DNA of 64,000 nucleotides from Novosphingobium sp. BW1 (lineage in GTDB: Bacteria; Pseudomonadota; Alphaproteobacteria; Sphingomonadales; Sphingomonadaceae). Positions 15,071 to 24,014 of this stretch are shown here, one piece after another (positions within the stretch are counted from its first letter, which is position 1; the number at the start of each line of letters is the position of its first letter). A model generated the notes under the pieces. The model did no database searches, had not been told where the DNA came from, and was given only the letters and a program-made list of their open reading frames with translations. Made by a program: the position numbers and the translations under genes. The stretch lies in contig NZ_VIRF01000081.1 of assembly GCF_008107685.1 (NCBI RefSeq), forward strand, positions 1 to 64,000. The letters are read 5' to 3'.

Positions 15071-16627
15071 ATGAAACGACTGGTTCTGGCCGCCTTGAGC
15101 GCAGCGGCCTTTCTGCCGTCCGCAGCAATCGCCGCGGACTGGTACAAGGCGGCGAGCCCGCACTTCGTGGTCTATGCCAAGGACAGCGCCAAGGACCTGG
15201 AGACCTTCACCACCCGGCTGGAGCGCTTCCACGAAGCCATGGCGCTGGTGACCAACGACGTCACTCCACCGCCCAGCCCTTCCAACCGGGTGACCATCTT
15301 CGTGGTCAGCAGCGAGCGCGAGGTGCGCCGCCTCCATGGGGGGGATGACAAGTACGTCAACGGCTTTTATGTGCCACGCGCGGGAAAGTCGCTCGCCATC
15401 GTGCCGCGTCTCGGCTCCACATCCGGCACGCCCGATGTGGCGCTCATCACGCTCCTGCACGAATACGCACACCATTTCCTGCTCTCGGGCCAGAGCCTGA
15501 CCATGCCGCGCTGGATGAGCGAGGGAGCGGCCGAATTCTTCGCCTCCAGCACCTTCAAGCGCGACGGCTCGATCCTGATGGGGCGTGCTGCGCAGCACCG
15601 TGGCTACGAACTGTTCAACGCCAAGAGCGTGCCGGTCGAGGACCTGCTCGCCCCCCAGCTCTACGAGGCGCACCGTGGCAAGGGCTACGATGCCTTTTAC
15701 GGCCGCAGCTGGCTGCTCTACCACTACCTGACCTTCGCACCTTCCCGAAAGGGACAGATGCGCGCCTATCTTGTGCGGATCGCGCAAGGTGACGGAGAAC
15801 GCGCGGCAGCCGAGGAGGTTTTCGGCGACTTCGAGACGCTTGAGGACGAACTCGACGATTATCTCGATCAGCGGCGCATCTCAGCCCTCAATCTGAGCCC
15901 GGAAAACCTCCCCGCCGTAGCCGTGACGATCACGCGCCTGCGTGAGGGCGAGGCCGAGATCCTGCCGCTTACCATCGAGAGCCGACGTGGTGTCGACAGC
16001 GAGGCTGCAGCCGAAATCGTGACCGAGGCGCGTGAAATCGCGGCCCTGTACCCCGACGACCCGGCCGTCCTCTCCGAACTGGCTGAAGCCGAATACGACG
16101 CGGGCCAATACGATGCTGCCATCGCTGCGGCCGACCGGGCGCTGGCCGCCGACCCAGGTACGGTCAACGCCTACCTCCAGAAGGGCTATGCCCTCTTCGC
16201 CAAGGCGCGCGACGCCGAGGATGCGAGCGCCGGGGCCTACAAGGCGGCGCGCGCACCATTCCTGGCGCTCAACAGGATCGAGAACGACCACCCGCTGCCT
16301 CTGGTCTACTACTACCGCAGCTTTGCCGAGGCCGGGATCACGCCGCCTGAACTCGCGGTGCAGGGGCTCGAGCGCGCGAGCGAGCTGGCCCCCTTCGATC
16401 TCAGCCTGCAGATGAATGTTGCCACGACCCTGATCGGCCTGGGCGAAGGTCAGCGGGCGCTGCGCCATCTCCAGCCGGTTGCCTATAATCCCCACGGGGG
16501 CAGCCAGGCCAGAGCCGCACACGCGCTGCTGGCCCGGCTGAATACCGAGCCGGACTGGACGGGTGAGAATCTGAACGAGGTGCTGTCCCTTTCCTATCGC
16601 TCCGGCGACGTGTTTGCGGCGCACTAG
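15071..16627 (+). CDS. secreted TPR protein with HEYAH metallopeptidase-like motif
   Basis: Exported protein, 518 aa, with a Sec signal peptide (MKRLVLAALSAAAFLPSAAIAA, cleavage near 22). The N-terminal half (about 25-280) resembles peptidase-MA/DUF1570-type gluzincin-like domains: HEYAHH at 130-135 gives an HExxH zinc motif and WMSEGAAEFF at about 149-158 supplies a possible third ligand. The C-terminal half has TPR-like repeats (SELAEAEYDAGQYDAAIAAADRALAADP and a further set). The start at 15071 has GGGGGGA upstream. It is transcribed alone downstream of ecfG. Protease activity is plausible but the substrate is unknown. Confidence 0.75.
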   Translation: MKRLVLAALSAAAFLPSAAIAADWYKAASPHFVVYAKDSAKDLETFTTRLERFHEAMALVTNDVTPPPSPSNRVTIFVVSSEREVRRLHGGDDKYVNGFYVPRAGKSLAIVPRLGSTSGTPDVALITLLHEYAHHFLLSGQSLTMPRWMSEGAAEFFASSTFKRDGSILMGRAAQHRGYELFNAKSVPVEDLLAPQLYEAHRGKGYDAFYGRSWLLYHYLTFAPSRKGQMRAYLVRIAQGDGERAAAEEVFGDFETLEDELDDYLDQRRISALNLSPENLPAVAVTITRLREGEAEILPLTIESRRGVDSEAAAEIVTEAREIAALYPDDPAVLSELAEAEYDAGQYDAAIAAADRALAADPGTVNAYLQKGYALFAKARDAEDASAGAYKAARAPFLALNRIENDHPLPLVYYYRSFAEAGITPPELAVQGLERASELAPFDLSLQMNVATTLIGLGEGQRALRHLQPVAYNPHGGSQARAAHALLARLNTEPDWTGENLNEVLSLSYRSGDVFAAH

Positions 16628-17066
16628 CGGTTGCGCCAGACACTTTCAGAACCGTCGGGCCAGCGTGAGGCGCGGGGCGAATAAGCCGCGCCATATCGGG
16701 CTTGGAGGCCCCGAGATGGGTTGCATAAACCGCCCCCGACCCCACCCGACACATCCCGGCGCACTTCGCCTTCGAAGAAACCGGAGAGGTTTTTCGGGCA
16801 GCTGCCATCCTCAGCCCGGCACACACTCCACACCTTTTCATGGACCATGGCGATCCGGAGGCGGAGCGTGCCGACACGCGCGCGGGCGAGAGGAGCCAGC
16901 TTTGCACGCCTCTTGCCGTCAAATCTTCCGCATGGCCGCCGTCGCCGCGGCAAGCCCACGAAAAAAGGGCGCCCCCCTTGCCGGGAGCACCCCCTCCTTT
17001 TTCAATGCGGTCCGGCCCGCGCCTGCCGGTACGAGCGGCGCGGTAACCGGGTTCGCCCGCCGTGCC
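16628..17066. other. gene-free interval between convergent genes
   Basis: No credible gene is seen; open frames here are arginine- and alanine-rich shadows. The only structure I can support is the sodB terminator at 16961-17003. Confidence 0.5.
16961..17003 (-). terminator. terminator of sodB
   Basis: Read on the minus strand, GGTGCTCCC and GGGGGCGCC form a 9-bp stem (two G-U pairs) around CGGCAA, with an A-run before and CTTTTTT after it. It lies about 65 nt beyond the sodB stop. Confidence 0.65.
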
Positions 17067-17669
17067 TCAGGCCGGGTAGGTCCAGGGCGTGCCGCGGTCG
17101 AAGTTGTCGCTGGCGAACTTCCAGTTGATGAGGTTCTCCAGAACTGCCTTCACATAAGCCGGGCGCTTGTTCATCTGGTCAATGTAGTAGGCGTGCTCCC
17201 ACACGTCGATAGTGAGGAGCGGGTTCACGTCCTCGGTGATCGCAGTGGCCGCGTCATGGGTCGAGATGACCTTGAGCTTGCCCGCGTCGACGACCAGCCA
17301 GGCCCAACCGCTGGCGAAGTGGCCAACCGCTTCGTTGGTCAGCGCTTCGAGGAGAGCGTCCATCGAGCCAAAGTCGTTCTTGATCGCAGTGGCGAGGCTT
17401 TCGCTGGGCTCGGTCTTCTCACCCGACAGCGACATCCAGTAAAAACCGTGATTGTAGGTCTGCGCCGCGTTGTTGAACAGGCCGCCCGAAGCCGACTTGG
17501 TGATTTCCTCAACCGACTTGTCGGCGTTCTCGGTGCCTTCAATGGCTGCGTTCAGCTTGTCGACGTAGGTCTTGTGGTGCGCGCCGTGATGGATTTCGAG
17601 AGTCTTGCTCGAGATGTGCGGTTCGAGGGCGTCGTGCGCATAGGGCAGCGGCATCAGCGAAATGGTCAT
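17067..17669 (-). CDS. sodB: iron superoxide dismutase
   Basis: Cytoplasmic Fe-SOD, 200 aa, dismutating superoxide to H2O2 and O2. Metal ligands are visible: His27 (EIHHGAHHKTYV), His in QTYNHGFYW, and Asp and His in DVWEHAYYID. The Gln in FNNAAQTYNHGFYW is the Fe-type active-site glutamine, which argues against the Mn type. The start at 17669 has AGGAAAG about 10 nt upstream; the upstream in-frame extension is not SOD-like. It is monocistronic with its own terminator. No EcfG-type promoter was found upstream. Confidence 0.96.
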   Translation of the reverse strand: MTISLMPLPYAHDALEPHISSKTLEIHHGAHHKTYVDKLNAAIEGTENADKSVEEITKSASGGLFNNAAQTYNHGFYWMSLSGEKTEPSESLATAIKNDFGSMDALLEALTNEAVGHFASGWAWLVVDAGKLKVISTHDAATAITEDVNPLLTIDVWEHAYYIDQMNKRPAYVKAVLENLINWKFASDNFDRGTPWTYPA

Positions 17670-17926
17670 GGCTAGTCTTTCCTGTTCTCTCGAGTTTTCG
17701 AACGCGTGGCCCCGAAGTCGAAGCCGTCCGTGTGCGAAGCCCGGCCGCGTTCCGCCAGGCCTTACGCAAAACACAGCGCCTATGTCTGTGTTGCAGCGCC
17801 ACAATTCAAGCGTGGAAATGTGTCATTTTAAACATTTTGAACATCTCGGGCGGCGACGTCGCGCCTGCGGGAAGCCCGGACGGCGAAAAGGGACAGAAGC
17901 CTTAAGCGGCTGCCGTCCCCTTTGGC

Positions 17927-17957
17927 CGGATGGGCCCTTGGCTCAAGGGCCCGTCCG
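17927..17957. repeat. hairpin next to the GlsB-like gene end
   Basis: CGGATGGGCCCTT (17927-17939) pairs with AAGGGCCCGTCCG (17945-17957) with one G-U pair. It lies 9 nt beyond the stop of the minus-strand gene at 17966. No U-tract follows, so it may be a weak terminator or an mRNA-stabilising stem. Confidence 0.5.
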
Positions 17958-17965
17958 TATCCGGA

Positions 17966-18235
17966 TTAACGCACCGAACCGCGACGGAAGAGGTTGACGA
18001 TCGCCAGGAGGACAACCGCGCCGAGGAACGACGAGATCAGGCTCATGAGATCGAACGAACCGCTGGTGATGGGCGCACCGCCGATGAGCGGCGTGATGAT
18101 GAAGCCGGCGATAAGTGCGCCGACGATGCCGACGATCACGTTCAGGAAGATGCCCTGCTGAGCGTCGGTCCGCATGAGGATCGACGCCAGCCAGCCCAGG
18201 ATGCCGCCGACGAGAAGGATAAGAAGAAGTGTCAT
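17966..18235 (-). CDS. GlsB/YeaQ/YmgE-family small membrane protein
   Basis: Transglycosylase-associated-protein family, 89 aa, three predicted membrane helices with the glycine-rich family pattern (LVGGILGWLASILMR, NVIVGIVGALIAGF and LISSFLGAVVLLAIVNLF). The biochemical role is unknown; relatives are stress-induced. The start at 18235 follows GGAGACGG; the upstream frame is non-coding. A GGAAC-N18-GTT element about 40 nt upstream of the ATG places it in the EcfG regulon, consistent with stress induction. Confidence 0.88.
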   Translation of the reverse strand: MTLLLILLVGGILGWLASILMRTDAQQGIFLNVIVGIVGALIAGFIITPLIGGAPITSGSFDLMSLISSFLGAVVLLAIVNLFRRGSVR

Positions 18236-18273
18236 AGGTCCGTCTCCGAAAAGTCTGTGTCTGTTGCACTCTA

Positions 18274-18299
18274 AACTAAGGGCACCCGTCAAAAGTTCC
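18274..18299 (-). promoter_or_regulatory. EcfG-type promoter of the GlsB-like gene
   Basis: On the minus strand GGAAC (18299-18295) is followed after 18 nt by GTT (18276-18274), equal to N17 plus AGTT, within the range seen at the other EcfG-type sites in this window. Confidence 0.6.
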
Positions 18300-18486
18300 G
18301 GCCGTGGACATCTGCGCGATCTGGTTTTATTTTTCCAGAATGTGGGAAACCTGCGGCTGTGACCTGCGTTATCGCGCGCTACCCCTGCGCCAGCCACCTC
18401 TCCCTCTTGGCCGACTTGACGCTGCAAGCCATTGCACCCCAAGGAGGACTCTCACTTTCCTCCTGCTTCGCGGAGTCGCGTTCCCC

Positions 18487-18933
18487 ATGCTTGCGCAGAA
18501 GACCCGGTACGCCATCCGCGCCATGCAGCATCTTGCCGACAGGCATGGACAGGGCCCGATCCAGCTGACCGAAATCGCCGAGAGCCAGAACATCCCGGCC
18601 AAGTTCCTGACCGTGATCCTCTCCGAGTTGTCCCGTGCCGGCCTCATCGATTCGCAGCGTGGCAAGGATGGCGGGTACTGGCTGGCCCTTGCGCCCCGGG
18701 AGATCAGCTACGGCGACCTGGTTCGGCTCGTACGCGGATCGGTAGCCCTCGTCCCCTGTGCCAGTCGCAACGCCCATGAGACCTGCAAGAACTGCGTACC
18801 CGAGGCCGAATGCCGCACGCGCGCCCTCATGTTGCAGGTCCGCGACGCCACGGCCGAACTCCTCGATGGGATAAGCCTCTCCGATCCCATCGAACTGGCC
18901 CCGCCCGCCTGGGACGCGCCCGAGCCGTCCTGA
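18487..18933 (+). CDS. Rrf2-family regulator with cysteine cluster
   Basis: Transcriptional repressor-type protein, 148 aa. The N-terminal winged helix (MLAQKTRYAIRAMQHLA to KDGGYWLALAP) is typical of Rrf2, including the conserved RGxxGG-like wing. Cysteines at 91, 100, 103 and 109 (CASRNAHETCKNCVPEAEC) could bind an Fe-S cluster as in IscR, NsrR or RsrR, so it may sense iron, oxygen or nitrosative stress. The start at 18487 is chosen for domain fit, with GCGGAG upstream. It stands alone, divergent from the GlsB-like gene. Its targets cannot be read from the sequence. Confidence 0.85.
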   Translation: MLAQKTRYAIRAMQHLADRHGQGPIQLTEIAESQNIPAKFLTVILSELSRAGLIDSQRGKDGGYWLALAPREISYGDLVRLVRGSVALVPCASRNAHETCKNCVPEAECRTRALMLQVRDATAELLDGISLSDPIELAPPAWDAPEPS

Positions 18934-19010
18934 GCCTCGGCGCGATCATGGTTTTGCTTTTGCCTCTCGCGCGTTAAGCTGCTGGGCAAAAGAACAGGCG
19001 AGAGGACCAG

Positions 19011-20336
19011 ATGCCCACCCCCATGCCCACCATCGACGAGACCCATGCCCCCGGCCTTGGTTCGTGGGTGGACGGCGCCGACACGCACTTCGACTTCCCG
19101 ATCCAGAACCTTCCACTCGGGGTTTTTTCGGTAGACCAGCAGACGCCGCGCGGAGGCATTGCCATCGGCGCGATGATCCTAGACCTCGCTGCGCTCGCGC
19201 ACAGCGACCTCTTGGAAGGCGAGGCGCTTGCCGCCGCTGAAGCCGCCTCTGGCCCAACGCTCAATCCCCTGTTGGCGCTGGGAACAGGGCCGCGCCGGGC
19301 GCTGCGCCGCGCAGTCAGCGCGCTGCTGGCGACAGGCGCCCCGAAACAGCCCCATGTTGCCCCCCTCCTTGTCCCTGCACACCACGCCGAGATGCACCTC
19401 CCGGCCAGGATCGGCGACTATTCGGACTTCTACGTCGGCATTCATCATGCAGCCGAAGTCGGCGCGCTGTTCCGGCCCGAGCAGCCGCTTCTGCCCAACT
19501 ACAAGCACATTCCCATTGGCTATCACGGCCGCGCCTCGACGATCCGCCCAAGCGGCTCCTGCGTCATCCGCCCCAACGGTCAGACCCGAGGGACCGACGC
19601 CGATACGCCACGCTTCGGCCCAACCCAACGTCTCGACTTCGAATTGGAACTGGGGCTCTGGATCGGTCCGGGCAACGCGCATGGCGAGCCCGTCCCCCTC
19701 ACGCAGGCCTGGGACCACATGGCCGGTCTGACATTACTCAACGACTGGTCCGCGCGCGACATCCAGGCCTGGGAGTACCAGCCACTCGGCCCGTTTCTTT
19801 CCAAGAGCTTCCACACCACGGTCTCGCCGTGGATCGTGACCACAGAAGCGATGGCCCCCTTCCGGATCGGCCAGCCTTCTCGCGCCGACGCAGACCCCGG
19901 CGTTCTGCCCTATCTTCAGGATGCGCAGGATCAAGGCAAAGGCGCGCTTGCGCTCGATCTCGAGGTTACGCTTTCCAGCGCCGCGATGCGCGCGCGCGCA
20001 GAAGATCCGCAAGTACTCAGCCACACGCAGGCCCGGACGATGTACTGGACACTGGGCCAGATGGTCGCGCACCACACCGTGAACGGCTGCGCGCTTGAAA
20101 GCGGAGATCTCCTGGGTACCGGCACATTGTCCGGCCCGGAACCCGGCAGCAAGGGGTCGCTGCTCGAAATCACCTGCGGCGGCGCACAGGCGCTGCAACT
20201 GCCACGCGGAGAGACACGCACGTTCCTGGAGGATGGCGACGAAGTCGTACTGAAAGGCCGTTTCATGGCCGAAGGTCGCCGAAGCATCGGCTTTGGCGAG
20301 TGCCGCGGGCTTATCGCGCCTGCGCCAGCAATCTGA
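19011..20336 (+). CDS. fahA: fumarylacetoacetase
   Basis: Last step of tyrosine/homogentisate catabolism: fumarylacetoacetate to fumarate and acetoacetate. The 441-aa length is as expected. Conserved stretches include FYVGIHHAAEVGALFRPE, NYKHIPIGYHGRAS, LNDWSARDIQAWEYQPLGPF and GDLLGTGTLSGPEPGS, which supply the metal and catalytic residues. The ATG at 19011 has GAGAGGA upstream. Homogentisate dioxygenase and maleylacetoacetate isomerase genes are not in the window, so the pathway is split. Confidence 0.95.
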   Translation: MPTPMPTIDETHAPGLGSWVDGADTHFDFPIQNLPLGVFSVDQQTPRGGIAIGAMILDLAALAHSDLLEGEALAAAEAASGPTLNPLLALGTGPRRALRRAVSALLATGAPKQPHVAPLLVPAHHAEMHLPARIGDYSDFYVGIHHAAEVGALFRPEQPLLPNYKHIPIGYHGRASTIRPSGSCVIRPNGQTRGTDADTPRFGPTQRLDFELELGLWIGPGNAHGEPVPLTQAWDHMAGLTLLNDWSARDIQAWEYQPLGPFLSKSFHTTVSPWIVTTEAMAPFRIGQPSRADADPGVLPYLQDAQDQGKGALALDLEVTLSSAAMRARAEDPQVLSHTQARTMYWTLGQMVAHHTVNGCALESGDLLGTGTLSGPEPGSKGSLLEITCGGAQALQLPRGETRTFLEDGDEVVLKGRFMAEGRRSIGFGECRGLIAPAPAI

Positions 20337-20497
20337 GAAGATTGCATCTTTTCAAGGAGCCACCGCCCCTTGCCCTTATCTGCGATACTTCCCCTCACCT
20401 CTCTCGTCCGGCATTGGCCCGCAGGACAAGACCTCAACAGTTCGGGGAGCCCGAGGGCAAAGGCCCTCGAATCAATCCTTGCGAATTGCCTTGCTGT

Positions 20498-20698
20498 TCA
20501 GCCCTTGGGCGTGACCCAGACCTCGACCGGGGTGATGAACTTGCCCGGCGCGGGCTTGCCCACGTGAACGCGATCAGCAGTGACCTGCTCGCCGTTCTCC
20601 AGGTGGAAGGTTACCCAGGGCTTGGGCATGCGCTCGAACTTCATCTTCTGAATGGCAAGGCCGGTGGTCGAATTCATGACGGTTGCGATGATACTCAT
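20498..20698 (-). CDS. small conserved-looking hypothetical protein
   Basis: 66 aa with balanced composition and no repeats: MSIIATVMNSTTGLAIQKMK, then PKPWVTFHLENGEQVTADRV and a C-terminal PVEVWVTPKG. It looks like a compact beta-rich fold. No Shine-Dalgarno is obvious upstream. Amino-acid use is unlike the arginine-rich shadow frames nearby, which is the main reason to accept it. Function unknown. It ends convergent to fahA; a CGAGGGC/GCCCTCG hairpin at 20452-20469 lies between them. Confidence 0.55.
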   Translation of the reverse strand: MSIIATVMNSTTGLAIQKMKFERMPKPWVTFHLENGEQVTADRVHVGKPAPGKFITPVEVWVTPKG

Positions 20699-20772
20699 GG
20701 CGCGCCGTTAGGCTTGGCGGCCACGCTCCGTCCAGATATCCCTAAAGGTTATCGACCGACCTTTGCAGCCCC

Positions 20773-21768
20773 TCAGGCCGAGGTGGCCTCGCCCTTGGCT
20801 TCCAACTCAGCCGTCTCGGCCGCGTAGCGCCGCGCGAGCACCGCACAGACCATCAGCTGGATCTGGTGGAAAAACATGACGGGAAGAATCACCACGCCCA
20901 CCTGTGCGGCCGGGAACAGCACACCTGCCAGCGGCACACCGCTCGCCAGGCTCTTCTTGGAACCGCAGAAGAGCATGACGATACGATCTTCGCGCGCGAA
21001 GCCCATCGCCCGGCCCAGCAGGTTCGTGGCCGTCATCACCACCGCCAGGAGAGCGAGCGCAATGACGACGATCAGCGCAAGCTCACCCAGCGTCACCGTC
21101 TGCCACAGGCCATCGAGCACGGCTGCGCCAAAGGCCGTGTAGACAACTAGCAGGATCGAGCTACGGTCGACATAGCCCACCATCTTCTTGTGGCGGGTGA
21201 CGAAGCCCCCGATCACTGGCCTCAGCAAATGGCCCGCCACGAACGGCAGGAGCAGCTGCGAAGCGATGGCGATAACCGGATCGGCCGAAAACCCCTGACT
21301 CTGGCCTGTAATGAACAGCGCGGTAAGAAGCGGCGTCGCGAAGATGCCGGCAAGGTTCGAGAACGAAGCCCCGCACACGGCGGCGGCCACGTTACCGCCC
21401 GCGATCGCGGTGAAGGCAATCGAGGACTGCACCGTTGACGGGAGGAGCGTGAGAAACAGGAGGCCCGTCCCCAGGTTTGCATCCATCCCCGGAATGGCGC
21501 GCAGGCCCAACCCCAGGATCGGGAAGAGGACGAAGGTGATCGCCATAGTGGCCACATGCAGCTTCCACGCCTTTGCCCCCGCGATCACTGCCTCGCGCGA
21601 GAGCTTGGCGCCGTGCAGGAAGAACAGGAGCGCAATGGCGACGTCGGTTGCCTTGTCGGCAATCTGCGCCCAGATGCCCTGCGCGGGAAAGAAACTGGCG
21701 AGCACCACCATGCTGACAAGCGCCAGCATATAGGGATCGAGATTGAGGCGTTTGACGAGGCTCTGCAT
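20773..21768 (-). CDS. bile acid:sodium symporter-like membrane transporter
   Basis: Polytopic inner-membrane protein, 331 aa, about 10 predicted helices, of the SBF-like (YfeH/BASS-related) family. Family features are the inverted-repeat helices, FLHGAKLSREAVIAG, LLPSTVQSSIAFTAIAGGNVAAA and the conserved FCGSKKSLASGVPLA. The start is uncertain: ATG at 21768 gives the family-like N-terminus, whereas a GTG at 21846 would add 26 residues but has its AGGAGG directly abutting it. The substrate is unknown; relatives move organic anions with sodium. Confidence 0.82.
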   Translation of the reverse strand: MQSLVKRLNLDPYMLALVSMVVLASFFPAQGIWAQIADKATDVAIALLFFLHGAKLSREAVIAGAKAWKLHVATMAITFVLFPILGLGLRAIPGMDANLGTGLLFLTLLPSTVQSSIAFTAIAGGNVAAAVCGASFSNLAGIFATPLLTALFITGQSQGFSADPVIAIASQLLLPFVAGHLLRPVIGGFVTRHKKMVGYVDRSSILLVVYTAFGAAVLDGLWQTVTLGELALIVVIALALLAVVMTATNLLGRAMGFAREDRIVMLFCGSKKSLASGVPLAGVLFPAAQVGVVILPVMFFHQIQLMVCAVLARRYAAETAELEAKGEATSA

Positions 21769-21871
21769 GGCCTTGCGCTTAGCCGTCGCCGCCTGTCGGG
21801 GCCAGTACCTGTTTATGACACTGCACGCATAGAATTTTGAGAGCACCCTCCTGGAAGGTTGCCCCGAACCT

Positions 21872-22795
21872 TTAAAGCCACTTGTTCGCGCGGTACCACT
21901 CGGCGGTCGAACGAAGGCCCTCGCGGGTCTCTATCTGCGGGCGCCACAGCGTCTCTGGCGGCCGCGCCGCGGGCGAGACGACCCAGTCGGGATGCGCGAA
22001 ATAGGCGGCGCGGTCCTTGGTCATCTTCGCCTTGGTGCCGCGCACGAAATTATCGAGGCTGGCCACGCGTTCGAGTGCCTTTTGCGACAGGCCGATCACC
22101 TTGGGACGGCGCCCCATGGCCTGCCCGATGGCGAGCGCCATCTCGGTATGCTCCCAGCCCTCGGGCTTGCCGTCGTCGGGCTCAAAGGTCATGCGGTGGA
22201 CGGCCTCGCCCGGCACGACCAGCGCGACAAGCAGGCGCGCTAGGTCCTCGACATGGAGCATCGAGGCGCGTCCCTCGGCCGGAACCGGGACAAGACCCCA
22301 GCGCGCCGCCCGGAAGAGTTCCATCATTTCTTTGTCCCGCGGGCCGAAAATCGCGGGCGGGCGCACTATTGTCCAATCGAGTGGGCTCGCCTTGAGGAGC
22401 TTCTCGGCCCTCGCCTTCGACGCGCCGTAAGCCGAAAGGCCCGGTTCGCGCGCAGAAAGCGAGGAGACGCAGACGAAACGCGGGATGCCCTTGGCCACAA
22501 CGGTCTCGATAAGGTTGAGCGTGCCTGCGACGTTTCCTGCCTCGAAGCCCGCCGCATCGGACGCGTTGGTCACGCCCGCCACGTGGACCGTCGCCTCGGC
22601 CCCGCGCGTGAGTTCCGAGAGCGCGGCGGTGTCCGAGAGATCGCCCGGCACCCAGATCACGCCCTCGCGAGGCCCCTGTTCGCGCCGCGTGAGCGCGCGC
22701 ACGCGATAGCCCTGGGCGAGCGCTTCTGTGAGAACACTATGGCCGACAAAACCCGTCGCGCCGGTAAGCGCGACGATGGGGCTCTCGCTGTGCAT
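21872..22795 (-). CDS. NAD(P)-dependent epimerase/dehydratase (extended SDR)
   Basis: 307 aa Rossmann-fold protein. It starts with the cofactor loop TGATGFVGHSV (about 11-21). The catalytic YGASK lies about residue 122, preceded by the Ser in VCVSSLSA. The layout fits the NDUFA9/complex-I-associated or NmrA-like extended SDRs. No substrate can be assigned. ATG at 22795 with AAGGACC upstream. It lies 40 nt downstream of proB on the same strand, so it may be part of the obgE-proB transcript. Confidence 0.82.
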   Translation of the reverse strand: MHSESPIVALTGATGFVGHSVLTEALAQGYRVRALTRREQGPREGVIWVPGDLSDTAALSELTRGAEATVHVAGVTNASDAAGFEAGNVAGTLNLIETVVAKGIPRFVCVSSLSAREPGLSAYGASKARAEKLLKASPLDWTIVRPPAIFGPRDKEMMELFRAARWGLVPVPAEGRASMLHVEDLARLLVALVVPGEAVHRMTFEPDDGKPEGWEHTEMALAIGQAMGRRPKVIGLSQKALERVASLDNFVRGTKAKMTKDRAAYFAHPDWVVSPAARPPETLWRPQIETREGLRSTAEWYRANKWL

Positions 22796-22835
22796 GCAGT
22801 GTGTGGTCCTTCAGGCCTTATCCCGTGCCCGAAAA

Positions 22836-24014
22836 TCAGGCGACAGTTGGCACATACTTGATCGACATGAGGTCGCGATGAACGACGGAGGAACGCGGTG
22901 CGTAGCCCAGGACCGTCTGCTGTTCATTCGAATGCAGGCGCCGAATCGCGTGGATCTCCTTGGCGTCGTACTCGGACAGGCCATTGGCGACAACGGTTCC
23001 TTCCGAATTGACAATGGAGACCGGATCGCCGCGGCGGAAACGCCCGTCGACATCGATCACGCCCTTGGCGAGCAGGCTCGCACCCTCGTGGATCAGCGCC
23101 TTCATCGCGCCGTCATCAATGATGATCTTGCCCTTGGTGCGCAGGCGTCCACCCAGCCACACTTTGCGCGCTCCCGGCTTGCTGGCCCCGCGGCGGCGGC
23201 GCGGCAGGAACAGCGTGCCCACGCCCGCCTCGTCACGCGAGCCCATGACCCGCTCGACCGGACGTTCATGGAAACCGTTGCCGATGACGACGCAGGCGCC
23301 CGCGATCGCGGCGATTTCAACGGCCTGAAGCTTGGAGACCATGCCGCCCGAACCCATGCCGGAATTCGATTCGGTCGAGGCCATGGCCTTGATCTCGGGC
23401 GTGATGCCCTTGACCACTTCGAGCCGCGTGGCGCCCGGCTCCTTGGGGTGGCGATCGTAGAGGCCGTCAATGTCCGACATCAGCAGGACCGAGCTGGCGC
23501 CAGCGGCCTGCGCTACGCGCGCGGCCAGGCGGTCGTTGTCGCCAAAGCGCAGTTCCTGCGTGGTGATCGAATCGTTCTCGTTGATGACAGGCACCACGCC
23601 AGCATCGAGCAGGCGTTCGATTGTCGCGGTAATGTTGAGGTAGCGGCGGCGATCTTCAAGATCCATCAGCGTGACCAGCATTTGCGCAGCGGTCAGGCCG
23701 TGGTTGCCAAGGAGCTGGGCCCACATGCCCGAGAGCGCGATTTGGCCTACGGCGGCCGAAGCCTGCGCATCGGCAAGCGAGCCGCGCCCGCCCTTGTCGA
23801 GGCCCAGCGTACGCGCGCCCAGGGCCACTGAGCCCGAGGACACGACAATGACATTCTGCCCCCGCCGACGCGCTTCGGAGATTTCACCGACGAGGCCGTT
23901 GAGCCAGACCGTACGGACCCCGTCATCGTCGACAAGAAGGGACGAACCCACCTTGATAACGAGACAGGGATTGAGTTCAGGATCGGCGAGGTCGGAAAGT
24001 TTGGTAATAGGCAT
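22836..24014 (-). CDS. proB: glutamate 5-kinase with PUA domain
   Basis: First enzyme of proline synthesis: phosphorylates glutamate. It is 392 aa. The amino-acid kinase domain (about 15-260) shows VIKVGSSLLVDDDG, VVSSGSVALGARTLGL, PVINENDSI, FGDNDRLAARVA and SGMGSGGMVSKLQA. A C-terminal PUA domain follows (about 290-375, with KGVIDVDGRFRRGDPVSI). The start at 24014 is picked by family fit; the frame runs on upstream without similarity. It follows obgE on the same strand after about 390 nt. The proC gene, which completes the pathway, is 4 kb away. Confidence 0.95.
   Translation of the reverse strand: MPITKLSDLADPELNPCLVIKVGSSLLVDDDGVRTVWLNGLVGEISEARRRGQNVIVVSSGSVALGARTLGLDKGGRGSLADAQASAAVGQIALSGMWAQLLGNHGLTAAQMLVTLMDLEDRRRYLNITATIERLLDAGVVPVINENDSITTQELRFGDNDRLAARVAQAAGASSVLLMSDIDGLYDRHPKEPGATRLEVVKGITPEIKAMASTESNSGMGSGGMVSKLQAVEIAAIAGACVVIGNGFHERPVERVMGSRDEAGVGTLFLPRRRRGASKPGARKVWLGGRLRTKGKIIIDDGAMKALIHEGASLLAKGVIDVDGRFRRGDPVSIVNSEGTVVANGLSEYDAKEIHAIRRLHSNEQQTVLGYAPRSSVVHRDLMSIKYVPTVA

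Noticed and set aside
16614-17675. 353-codon plus-strand ORF running through the gap and opposite sodB
   Set aside because: It lies antisense to an intact sodB and across its terminator; no domain is seen.
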